From CAZSBB01 sp964605235 (GTDB taxonomy: Bacteria > Planctomycetota > Phycisphaerae > Phycisphaerales > Phycisphaeraceae), in the NCBI GenBank assembly GCA_964605235.1, contig CAZSBB010000028.1, forward strand, positions 1 to 64,000: 64,000 bases of DNA, written 5' to 3'. A program made the translations under genes and the position numbers. The notes beneath the pieces are model-generated. The model did not search any database. It saw nothing but the letters and a program-made list of their open reading frames with translations, and was not told the DNA's origin. Below are positions 16,601 to 24,053 of the stretch, one piece after another. Within the stretch, counting starts at the first letter, position 1; each line of letters opens with the position of its first letter.

Positions 16601-18592
16601 ATGACCCCATCCGCACTGCTTCGTCGGCCTCTACGCTGCTGTGGAATCCTCCTGCTGGCGGGTCTGTTGGCGACCCCGCTGCGGGCCGGCTCACACGCAC
16701 CCCTGCGGCAGAACCTGCCCACGCCGCGGCGGGAAGTGGCTGCCGGGGCGCTGTACGTCGATGCGCAGCGCGGCAACGATCAGCACCTGGGCCAAGCCGA
16801 CTCCCCGTTGCGTTCGATCAATGCCGCACTGACCCGGGTGGAGCCTGGCCAAACCATCTACCTGCGCAGCGGAACCTATTACGAAAACGTCTATGCCGCC
16901 TGTGCCGGGAGCGCTGCGGCGCCGATCGTGCTCAGCTCCTACCCCGGCGAGCAGGCGATCATCGACGGCAGCCTGCCGGAGTTCTTCACTCATCCCGCTG
17001 CCGCCTGGGAGCCGGTCGAAAACGGCGCCCCGGGCGAGTACCGCACCACCCGGCCCTATCGCAATCTGCATCTGGTCGTGGGTGCTTTCGGCGATTCCAT
17101 GATCGGTCTGCAGACCTACTATCACGCTGCCGACCTGCGCGCCCAGCAGCAACGCGTGCATTTCGCCGACCTCGCCCGCAAGCAGGAGATCGACCACGAC
17201 CCGCTGTACTGCGGCCCCGGCGTGTGGTACGACCAGACCACCGGCCATCTGTACGCCCGGCTGGCGCATACCGATCTGCCCGGCGTGGACAACTACCTTG
17301 GGGAAACCGATCCCCGCCGACTGCCTCTGCTCATCGCGCCGTTTCGCTCCACCCCGCTGACGCTCGACGGCGCCAGGCATCTGATCCTGCGCGATCTGGT
17401 CATCCGCGGCGGCGGCTATGACACCGTCAAGATGTCGCTCTGTGAAAACGTGACGCTCGACCACGTCACCATCTGGGCGGGGACCTACGGCATCCGCGCC
17501 TTTGCCGTGCGCCAGTTCACCATGACCGACAGCGCGATCTATGGCGGCATCGCGCCGTGGGTCTATCGCTCCGATGGCGCCAAGCGCGACTACCCCAGCC
17601 GACCCTGGCGCAATCTCACCCGGCTCAACACCCACGCCCTGCTGGTCAGCGACGCCGGCCGGGAGTTTTCCGTCTACGCCACCCCCGTCAACGACCAATG
17701 GGTGATCGAGCATTGCCACTTTGCCGACGGGCATGACGGGCTGTACCTGGGCGGCATCAATGCACGTTTTGCCCACAACCTGGTCGAAGACCTGCAGGAC
17801 GATGGGCTGTACCTGAGCCAGATGTATCCCCGGCATCTGTACACCAAAACCGGCGCGACGATTGATGTGGACGGCAATCTGTTCCGCCGGGTGAACATGC
17901 CCTTCGCCTATGGCGGCATGGAGGACACGCGCGACACCATCTACATCCATCGCAACATCGTGGACAACCGCTGGCCGCTCAATGTCGTGCGTCCCTCGGA
18001 CCAGTTGCCCGCCGCTGCGCCGTGGTGCGGCATGGTGACCTCCGACCACGGCTCTCCGCGCTGGCCGACGACGCGGGTGTATCACAACACTTTCATCTGT
18101 GCGACCAATCAGCGCGAAGCGCACATGCGTCTGCTCACGGCGGTGGTCAACCAGCCGCAGCGCCAGGTGTTCAACAATCTGCTGATTCACCTGGCGGGCG
18201 TGCCGGCGTATCCCCGCGATCTGCTCCCGGAAAAAGGCGGGCAGGCGGACGCCAACCTGTTCTGGAGCCCCACGCTCACCGCGCCGCAGGCGGCAAGCTA
18301 CTTCACCGCCTTTCGCCAGAGCCCCGTGTTCGAGCAAAGCAAACAGGTGTATCCGCCGGGCTTCGCGACGCATTCGCTCGCGGCTGACCCGCGCTTCGTG
18401 AAGCTCAATACCGATACCGCCGCCGACTGCGACTACCGCCTGCAAGCGGACAGTCCTGCCATCAACGCGGGAATCGTCCTGCCCGCAGACTGGCCCGATG
18501 CGGAGCGTCAGCAGGATGCCGCGGCGCCGGACCTGGGCGCGCTGCCGCTGGGCGCACCGGCGTGGACCGGCGGCCCACGATCCGTGCCATGA
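16601..18592 (+). CDS. Exported right-handed beta-helix protein
   Basis: 663 residues with a signal peptide (LRCCGILLLAGLLATPLRAG). A DUF1565-type opening (LYVDAQRGNDQHLGQADSPLRSINAAL) leads into a long parallel beta-helix with strands such as LTLDGARHLILRDLVIRGG, ENVTLDHVTIWAG and VIEHCHFADGHDGLYLGG. It is a relative of the protein at 11678: both contain YPGE, PEFF-HPA-AWEP, PGEY, YCGPGVWYD, SDHGSP and YHNT, and end with LPADW and DLGALPLG-type segments, but this one lacks the amidotransferase-like N-terminus. It is first in a rightward run with M55 peptidase, isomerase, aldolase and oxidoreductase genes, divergent from LacI. Likely a periplasmic polysaccharide lyase or hydrolase. Specificity unknown. 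Confidence 0.8.
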   Translation: MTPSALLRRPLRCCGILLLAGLLATPLRAGSHAPLRQNLPTPRREVAAGALYVDAQRGNDQHLGQADSPLRSINAALTRVEPGQTIYLRSGTYYENVYAACAGSAAAPIVLSSYPGEQAIIDGSLPEFFTHPAAAWEPVENGAPGEYRTTRPYRNLHLVVGAFGDSMIGLQTYYHAADLRAQQQRVHFADLARKQEIDHDPLYCGPGVWYDQTTGHLYARLAHTDLPGVDNYLGETDPRRLPLLIAPFRSTPLTLDGARHLILRDLVIRGGGYDTVKMSLCENVTLDHVTIWAGTYGIRAFAVRQFTMTDSAIYGGIAPWVYRSDGAKRDYPSRPWRNLTRLNTHALLVSDAGREFSVYATPVNDQWVIEHCHFADGHDGLYLGGINARFAHNLVEDLQDDGLYLSQMYPRHLYTKTGATIDVDGNLFRRVNMPFAYGGMEDTRDTIYIHRNIVDNRWPLNVVRPSDQLPAAAPWCGMVTSDHGSPRWPTTRVYHNTFICATNQREAHMRLLTAVVNQPQRQVFNNLLIHLAGVPAYPRDLLPEKGGQADANLFWSPTLTAPQAASYFTAFRQSPVFEQSKQVYPPGFATHSLAADPRFVKLNTDTAADCDYRLQADSPAINAGIVLPADWPDAERQQDAAAPDLGALPLGAPAWTGGPRSVP

Positions 18593-18629
18593 GTGTGCGC
18601 CTTGGCGTTCGTGCCATGAAAGTCCAGCC

Positions 18630-19466
18630 ATGAAACAGTTCATGATTCGCAGCGATATGGAAGGTCTCAGCGGCGTGGTCCACGACCAACAGGTCGATCC
18701 GCGCGGCTGCGATTACGCCTATGGGTTGGAAATGCTCAAGGCGGATCTGCAAGCCTGCCTGGCGGGGTTGTTTGCCGGCGGCGCCGATGAAGTGTTGATC
18801 TACGACGAGCATTTCGACGGCCGCAACATCCATCCCGCGTGGCTGCCGCAGGCGGTGCGCGTGATCTGTGGCAAGCCGCCTTACCGCGCCGACTGGGCCG
18901 GCGGGCTCGATGCAAAATGCGCCGGCATGATCATGCTCGGTTTCCACGCCCGCGCCGGCGAGCCGGATGCTTTGCTGGCGCATACCTATGAGCCGGATAT
19001 TGCCAAGCTGGTGCTCAATGGGCAGGAAGTCGGCGAAATCGGCATCGAAACGGCGATCGCCGGCGACATGGGCGTGCCGCTGCTGATGCTCACTGGCGAC
19101 TCTGCGGGGGTCGCCGAAGCCGAGCATCTGGTTGCGGGGGTGGTCGGCGTGAGGGTCAAGCAATCGCTCGGCGCTCGTGCTGCCGAGGTGTTGCCATTGA
19201 CGCAGAGCACTGGCGCAATTCGCGCTGCCGCCGAGCGCGTCGCCCGCGCTCCCCGGCTGGCTCAACCTTGGCGCATCAGGGCACCGGTAACGCTGGACGT
19301 GCATCTGCACGACAACGCCTATCTGCGGGCGGTGCGCGAACTGCGATCGGGCCAGATGGTGCACCCCCATGTGCTGCGCCTGCAGGATTCGAGCACGCTC
19401 GATGTCTGGGCGGATTACTGGCAACTCAAACTGCAGGCGCAACGGCGCGCCCGGGAATTGTCCTAG
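18630..19466 (+). CDS. M55 family D-aminopeptidase-like metallopeptidase
   Basis: 278 residues from ATG 18630. The start MKQFMIRSDMEGLSGVV is the signature of the DppA (M55) family; D9 and E11 are the expected first zinc ligands. IYDEHFDGRNI, MIMLGFHARAG and FLAHTYE-like (LLAHTYEPDIAKLVLNGQEVGEIGIET) segments, and later TGDSAGVAEAEHL and VKQSLGARAAEVL, are conserved in the family. Bacillus DppA cleaves D-alanyl peptides. An earlier in-frame start would overlap the beta-helix gene. It begins 37 nt after that gene and precedes the isomerase. A D-peptide amidase in a sugar catabolism run is unusual: it may remove an amide-linked amino acid from an uronic acid, or act on peptidoglycan peptides. 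That link is inference. Confidence 0.82.
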   Translation: MKQFMIRSDMEGLSGVVHDQQVDPRGCDYAYGLEMLKADLQACLAGLFAGGADEVLIYDEHFDGRNIHPAWLPQAVRVICGKPPYRADWAGGLDAKCAGMIMLGFHARAGEPDALLAHTYEPDIAKLVLNGQEVGEIGIETAIAGDMGVPLLMLTGDSAGVAEAEHLVAGVVGVRVKQSLGARAAEVLPLTQSTGAIRAAAERVARAPRLAQPWRIRAPVTLDVHLHDNAYLRAVRELRSGQMVHPHVLRLQDSSTLDVWADYWQLKLQAQRRARELS

Positions 19467-19529
19467 CACGCCATCGCGCGGCTGCGGGAACTGAAAAGGA
19501 ACACCATCCGCCTGCATTGAAGTACATCC

Positions 19530-20474
19530 ATGAAAACACCCATCGAAAAGTTTGCCCGCATCGGCCTGGTGCATCACATGCTCTACCCGGCCTGCCTGAC
19601 CGACCCGGACGATCACGTGCGCACCCTGCTGCAGTTCATCGCCCGCGACGACATCGAAACCTTCGACTGCTGCCTGCCCTACGGCCAGGCGCGCCAGGAC
19701 CAGCTCATTCCCGCCATTCGCCAATGCGGCAAACAGGACCTGGCGTTTGCCGTCCACCTGTTTCCCATGCGGAAAATCAGCTTCGCCAGCCCACTCGCCC
19801 AGGAACAGGCGCAGGCGCGGATGATCATTGCGGACATGATCGAGCAGGCGCACGCCATCGGCGCCACGGCCTTCATCTTCGGCTCCGGCGGTCCCGCCCC
19901 GGCGCAGGCCACCCCCGCGCATCATGCCGCCTTCGCCGACTTCCTGCGCTGGCTCGCGCCGCGTCTGGCGCAGCGTGGCATGAGCGCTCAGCTTGAACTG
20001 TTCGACATGACCATCGACAAGTGTTTCCTCCATGGCCCCACTCATGCAGCCGTGGAACTGATCGCAGCGCTGAAACCGGAAGTGAACAATCTGTGCATCG
20101 AACTGGACCTGGCGCATGTGCCGCTGATGGGTGAGGATTTTGAGCCGGCGATCCGCACCGTGGCGCCGCATCTGGCGCGGGTGCATCTGGGCAACTGCGT
20201 GCTGCGTGACAAAGCACATCCGCGCTACGGCGACACCCACCCGCCCATGGGTTTCCCCGGCGGTGAAATCGACACGCCGGAGCTGGTGCGGATTCTGCAA
20301 ACGCTGCTGGAAGTCGGTTTCCTGAATCAGCAGCAACGCGGCAACCTGGTGTTTGAAATGACGCCCTGGCCCGGCCGGTCGGTGGACGACACCGTCGCCG
20401 ACGCACAGCAACGCCTGCGCGCCGCCTGGGCGCAGGTTCCCGAACATTGCCTGGCGACGGCGGCAAAGGACTGA
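19530..20474 (+). CDS. Sugar phosphate isomerase/epimerase-like TIM-barrel protein
   Basis: 314 residues resembling the xylose-isomerase-like AP-endonuclease-2 TIM-barrel family: IETFDCCLPYGQ, AHAIGATAFIFGSGG, QLELFDMTIDKCFL, NLCIELDLAHVPLMGEDFEPAIRTVAPHLARVHLGNC and LVFEMTPWPG. The Glu, Asp, His and Glu residues in these strands are likely metal ligands. Members isomerise or epimerise keto-sugars, inosose or hydroxypyruvate. Cytoplasmic. It lies 63 nt after the M55 gene and 4 nt before the aldolase gene, so it and the aldolase probably handle successive steps, producing and then cleaving a keto-acid or ketose. Precise reaction cannot be assigned. Confidence 0.78.
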   Translation: MKTPIEKFARIGLVHHMLYPACLTDPDDHVRTLLQFIARDDIETFDCCLPYGQARQDQLIPAIRQCGKQDLAFAVHLFPMRKISFASPLAQEQAQARMIIADMIEQAHAIGATAFIFGSGGPAPAQATPAHHAAFADFLRWLAPRLAQRGMSAQLELFDMTIDKCFLHGPTHAAVELIAALKPEVNNLCIELDLAHVPLMGEDFEPAIRTVAPHLARVHLGNCVLRDKAHPRYGDTHPPMGFPGGEIDTPELVRILQTLLEVGFLNQQQRGNLVFEMTPWPGRSVDDTVADAQQRLRAAWAQVPEHCLATAAKD

Positions 20475-20478
20475 TCCC

Positions 20479-21276
20479 ATGAATCCGTTTCGACAAGCAT
20501 TGCTTGATCGCCGGCTGACCATTGGCAGTTGGATTCAGCTCAGTCATTGCGTCTCGGCGGAAGTGCTCGCCCAGGCGGGTTATGAATGGCTGTGCGTCGA
20601 CTGCGAACACACCGAAATGCAGGTGGCGGAGTTGGCGGCCCACGCCCGCGCGATGCAGCCGTATGGCCCGGTCGCGCTGGTGCGGGTGCAGAGCTGTGAC
20701 ACGCTGGTGATTCGCCGGGCGCTGGACATGGGCGTCATGGGCGTGGTGGTGCCGATGGTCGACACCCCCGAGCAGGCGCTGCAGGCGGTCGCCGCGGCGA
20801 AGTATCCCCCGCAGGGCGTGCGCGGCCACGCCTACCACCGGGGCAATGCGTTCGGCGCCCAGTTTGAACAGTACGCCCGCGACGCCAACGATGAAATTGC
20901 AGTGGTGGTGATGATCGAATCGCGCCAGGCGGTGGCGAACATCGACGCCATCATGGCGATCGACGGCGTGGATGCGGCGTTTGTCGGCCCCTATGACATG
21001 AGCGGGTCCTACGGCTGCCCCGGCCAAACCGCCAGCGCGGTGATCGTGGACGCCTGCGCCAAGGTGGTGCAGGCTTGTGCCCAGGCGGGCAAAACCGCGG
21101 GGCTGCATGTGGTGCTGCCCACCGAGCAAACCATCACCCAGGCGATGGACGCAGGCTTCACCATGATCGCCATCGGCGCCGATGTGATCTATCTGCGCCA
21201 AGCCTGCCGTGCCGCGCTGGCGACCGCGCAGCGTTGCGTGGCGGCGCAGTCCACGCGCGCTCATTCGGTGGCGTAG
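20479..21276 (+). CDS. HpcH/HpaI-family class II aldolase
   Basis: 265 residues of the pyruvate-forming metal-dependent aldolase family. Catalytic features: H44 in VDCEHTE, R69 in LVRVQ, E147 in VMIESRQAVANIDAI and D173 in VGPYDMSGSYG (metal ligands E and D, base H). The family cleaves 4-hydroxy-2-oxo acids such as 2-keto-3-deoxy-L-rhamnonate, 2-dehydro-3-deoxy-glucarate or HHED to pyruvate plus an aldehyde. It lies 4 nt behind the isomerase gene, within the probable sugar-acid catabolic run, where a KDG- or KDR-like acid is the natural substrate. Substrate not provable from sequence. Confidence 0.85.
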   Translation: MNPFRQALLDRRLTIGSWIQLSHCVSAEVLAQAGYEWLCVDCEHTEMQVAELAAHARAMQPYGPVALVRVQSCDTLVIRRALDMGVMGVVVPMVDTPEQALQAVAAAKYPPQGVRGHAYHRGNAFGAQFEQYARDANDEIAVVVMIESRQAVANIDAIMAIDGVDAAFVGPYDMSGSYGCPGQTASAVIVDACAKVVQACAQAGKTAGLHVVLPTEQTITQAMDAGFTMIAIGADVIYLRQACRAALATAQRCVAAQSTRAHSVA

Positions 21277-21337
21277 CCGCTCTGATCCTGTCGCGCCCGC
21301 TCCGTTTCATCATCCATCTTTTCCCAAGGCCCAGATC

Positions 21338-22552
21338 ATGAATCGACGTTATCGCATCGGCATCATCGGCGCCGGCCATCGCGCCGCGGCATTCGCCCCC
21401 CAGCTTTACCAGACCACCGCCCGCGCGGAACTATTCGGCCTATGCGACATTGACGCCGACCGCCTGCAGGCGTTCGTGCAAAATGGGGAATACGCCAACG
21501 CCCGCACATTCACGAACGTGGATGAATTCCTCGCTCAGCCGGAGCTGGATGCGGTCATCGTGACGGTGCCGGAGTTCGCCCACGCCCAGGTGACTTGCCA
21601 GGCGCTGCACGCCGGCAAGCCGATCTACCTCGAAAAGCCGATCGCGCACACGCTGGAGGACGCCCAGCGTCTGCTCGAGACCCAGCGGCAGACCGGCGGA
21701 CTGGTGTACGTCGGCTTCAACCTGCGGGCGGCTGCCGGCTACCACAAGATGCGCGAGATCATCCGCTCAGGCGTCCTGGGCCAGCTCATCCACATCGAAG
21801 GCGTCGAGCAGTTGCATCATCAGCACATCGCCCGCTTCATGCGCCGGTTTCATCGCAAAACCAGCCTCAACGGCGGCCTGCTCAACGCCAAATGCTGCCA
21901 TGACCTGGACATGCTGATGTGGCTGGTGGGCCATGAACGCCCAATAGCTCGGGTCAGCAGCTTCGGCGGTTGCAGCATTTTCCAGGCCCACAAGCAGCCC
22001 GCCAGTCATTGCCGCAACTGTCCGACGGAGGTGTACCGCCACTGTGTCTACCGCGCGCCTGACAGTGAAAATATTCGCCTTGGGCGCACCCAGCCGATGC
22101 ACAGCAATTCCCCGGACCTCTATCCCGGCGACCTGTGCGTCTACACGCCGGACAAGGACATCGTGGACAATCAGACCGTCATCCTGGAATGGGAGGACGG
22201 GCTGCGCGGCAACTTCAATCTGCAGGCTTTCCAGAACATCGGCCGCCGCACCAACCGCATCTGGGGCGAACGCGGCCTGCTGGATTTCGATGAGCACCGC
22301 GATCCCAATATCCGCCTGACCTGCTCGGCGTCCGGCGACACCCAGACGTTCACCTTCGTGCCGCGCCAAGGCGGGCACGGCGGCGCTGATGCACAAATGA
22401 TCGACCGCTTCCTCGACGCCATCGAACAAGGCCACCCCGGCGACTCGGGACTCGAGCAGGGCTATGCCGCGACGTTGCTGGCGCTCAAAGCAGATGAGTC
22501 GCGTATCAGCAGAACCACCATCGAGATCGCGCCCCAGCAGTATGCCATTTGA
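21338..22552 (+). CDS. Gfo/Idh/MocA-family oxidoreductase (locus B)
   Basis: 404 residues from ATG 21338; the frame is open further upstream but would overlap the aldolase gene. Rossmann start RIGIIGAGHRAAAFAPQL, the EKP motif at 99-101 (IYLEKPIAHTLEDAQ), and a C-terminal sheet domain with NAKCCHDLDMLMWLVG (H188 as likely catalytic residue). A small cysteine cluster, C225-x2-C228 and C236 (SHCRNCPTEVYRHC), sits in the second domain and may bind zinc; it is found in a subset of the family. NAD(P)-dependent, cytoplasmic, acting on sugars, inositols or their N-acetyl derivatives. Last gene of the rightward locus B run, converging with the sulfatase gene 46 nt away. Confidence 0.85.
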   Translation: MNRRYRIGIIGAGHRAAAFAPQLYQTTARAELFGLCDIDADRLQAFVQNGEYANARTFTNVDEFLAQPELDAVIVTVPEFAHAQVTCQALHAGKPIYLEKPIAHTLEDAQRLLETQRQTGGLVYVGFNLRAAAGYHKMREIIRSGVLGQLIHIEGVEQLHHQHIARFMRRFHRKTSLNGGLLNAKCCHDLDMLMWLVGHERPIARVSSFGGCSIFQAHKQPASHCRNCPTEVYRHCVYRAPDSENIRLGRTQPMHSNSPDLYPGDLCVYTPDKDIVDNQTVILEWEDGLRGNFNLQAFQNIGRRTNRIWGERGLLDFDEHRDPNIRLTCSASGDTQTFTFVPRQGGHGGADAQMIDRFLDAIEQGHPGDSGLEQGYAATLLALKADESRISRTTIEIAPQQYAI

Positions 22553-22598
22553 CCAGCCAAGCCTTACCGCATTGCCCTGCGACGAACACCCCTCGGCC

Positions 22599-23984
22599 TC
22601 AGCGAACTGAGCCAGCTTCCCAGGCCTGCAGATGCGCGAGCAAGTCCGCGCGCACGCCCGCCTGCGCCGGCTCATCCACCCAGTTGCGCAGCTCGTACGG
22701 GTCTTCACGCAGGCAACTCAACCAGTGCGGCGCAGCGCCGGCTGACCAGTCATGCGGACGATTCGCCCAGGGAACGCCCAGCGTGTGGGTCGGCGTGGCG
22801 ATGCCGACGCCGTTGTGTACCGCTTCAATAAAGGTATGGTTGGCGGGGTCAGCCCGACTGCCGCGCCAGCGCTCCGCCAGCGAGCGGCCCTGCATCGTGT
22901 CGGGCGCTTCCAGCCCCGCCAGTTCCAGCAGGGTGGGCGCCAGATCCACCAGACCGGCGATGCCGTCGCGATCCACGCCGAGCTGCAGTTGCCCTGGCCA
23001 GCGCACGAGCATCGGCACCCGAATGGACTCCTGGTGCAGCGTGCCTTTGTTCATCAGTCCATGGCTGCCCAGCAGGTCGCCGTGATCCGCACAGAACACC
23101 AGCAGCGTGTCCTGCGTGAGCTGGTGTTCATCCAAAGCCCGCAGCAACGTCCCGACCGTGTCATCCACCCAGGCGATCGCACCCCAGTAATACGCGGTGA
23201 GCTGCTCGAGTGAAAAGCCGGGCGGCAGCGTCTGTGTGCTGCGCAAGCCCAACTCGTAATAGCGATAGTCCCACAGGTACACGCGCAGCCAGTGTTCCAG
23301 ATTCGCCACGCGCGCCGCATCGGCGTTGGGCCGGAGCTTGACCGTGCGGGGGTCATACATTTCCCGATAGCGCGCGGGCATGTCGCCCACCGGCATATGC
23401 GGCGGCGAGATGTTGTAGTACAGAAAGAACGGCTGATTGGACTGAGCCCGTTCCCGCAGATATTCCGCCACGCGCTGCGCTTCGTAGTCCACGCTGTAGC
23501 CGGGCGGCGAAAACTCCAGCCCGCCGTTCTCGGTGAAAAGCTGACCACTGTGACAGTGATGCACGCGCGGGATGACATAGTGGTCGAACCCGACATCCTC
23601 CGGCCAGGAATCAATGTGCCATTTGCCGATCGCGGCGGTGTGGTAGCCGGCGGCGCGCAGTTGCTCGGGCAAGGTGCGGTCACGCAGATGCGGCCGACCG
23701 GCGCGGGGATACTCCGGCATCGACGCCCCGCCGTTGATGAACTCATTGCAGCGATTGGTGGGACTGCCGCAGCAGGTGCGCGCGTACTGCCCGCTGAGCA
23801 CCACCGATCGTGCCGGCATGCACACCGGACAGTTGCTCACGGCATGTTCCAGCCGCAGCCCTTGCCGCGCCAACCCGTCAATGGCGGGGCTGCGCACCAC
23901 CGGATGGCCGTAGCAACCCAGCTCAAATGCCCGCAGTTGATCGCACATGCAGATGATGATGTGAGGCGCAGCTTGACGTGCCAT
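22599..23984 (-). CDS. Formylglycine-dependent sulfatase (arylsulfatase family)
   Basis: 461 residues. The sulfatase signature C-x-P-x-R is CMPAR with C55 as the residue to be converted to formylglycine. Metal-binding segments IIICMCDQLRAF (atypical: a Cys precedes the first Asp), GKWHID and FCADHGDLLGSHGLMNKG are present, as are the fold elements AGLVDLAPTLLELAG and MQGRSLAERW. No signal peptide is visible, although many glycan sulfatases are exported; desulfation inside the cell is therefore possible. It is the last gene of the ten-gene leftward run, 69 nt after the DUF4838-like glycosidase. It would remove sulfate esters from glycans handled by GH36, GH4 and PIG-L enzymes upstream. No maturase gene is in the window. 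Confidence 0.88.
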   Translation of the reverse strand: MARQAAPHIIICMCDQLRAFELGCYGHPVVRSPAIDGLARQGLRLEHAVSNCPVCMPARSVVLSGQYARTCCGSPTNRCNEFINGGASMPEYPRAGRPHLRDRTLPEQLRAAGYHTAAIGKWHIDSWPEDVGFDHYVIPRVHHCHSGQLFTENGGLEFSPPGYSVDYEAQRVAEYLRERAQSNQPFFLYYNISPPHMPVGDMPARYREMYDPRTVKLRPNADAARVANLEHWLRVYLWDYRYYELGLRSTQTLPPGFSLEQLTAYYWGAIAWVDDTVGTLLRALDEHQLTQDTLLVFCADHGDLLGSHGLMNKGTLHQESIRVPMLVRWPGQLQLGVDRDGIAGLVDLAPTLLELAGLEAPDTMQGRSLAERWRGSRADPANHTFIEAVHNGVGIATPTHTLGVPWANRPHDWSAGAAPHWLSCLREDPYELRNWVDEPAQAGVRADLLAHLQAWEAGSVR

Positions 23985-24053
23985 GGAGCCAGTGTACCAG
24001 CGTCAGACGGCGCAGCATCGGCGGGCACAGTTGCGCCTGGTCTGGCGAAATTG

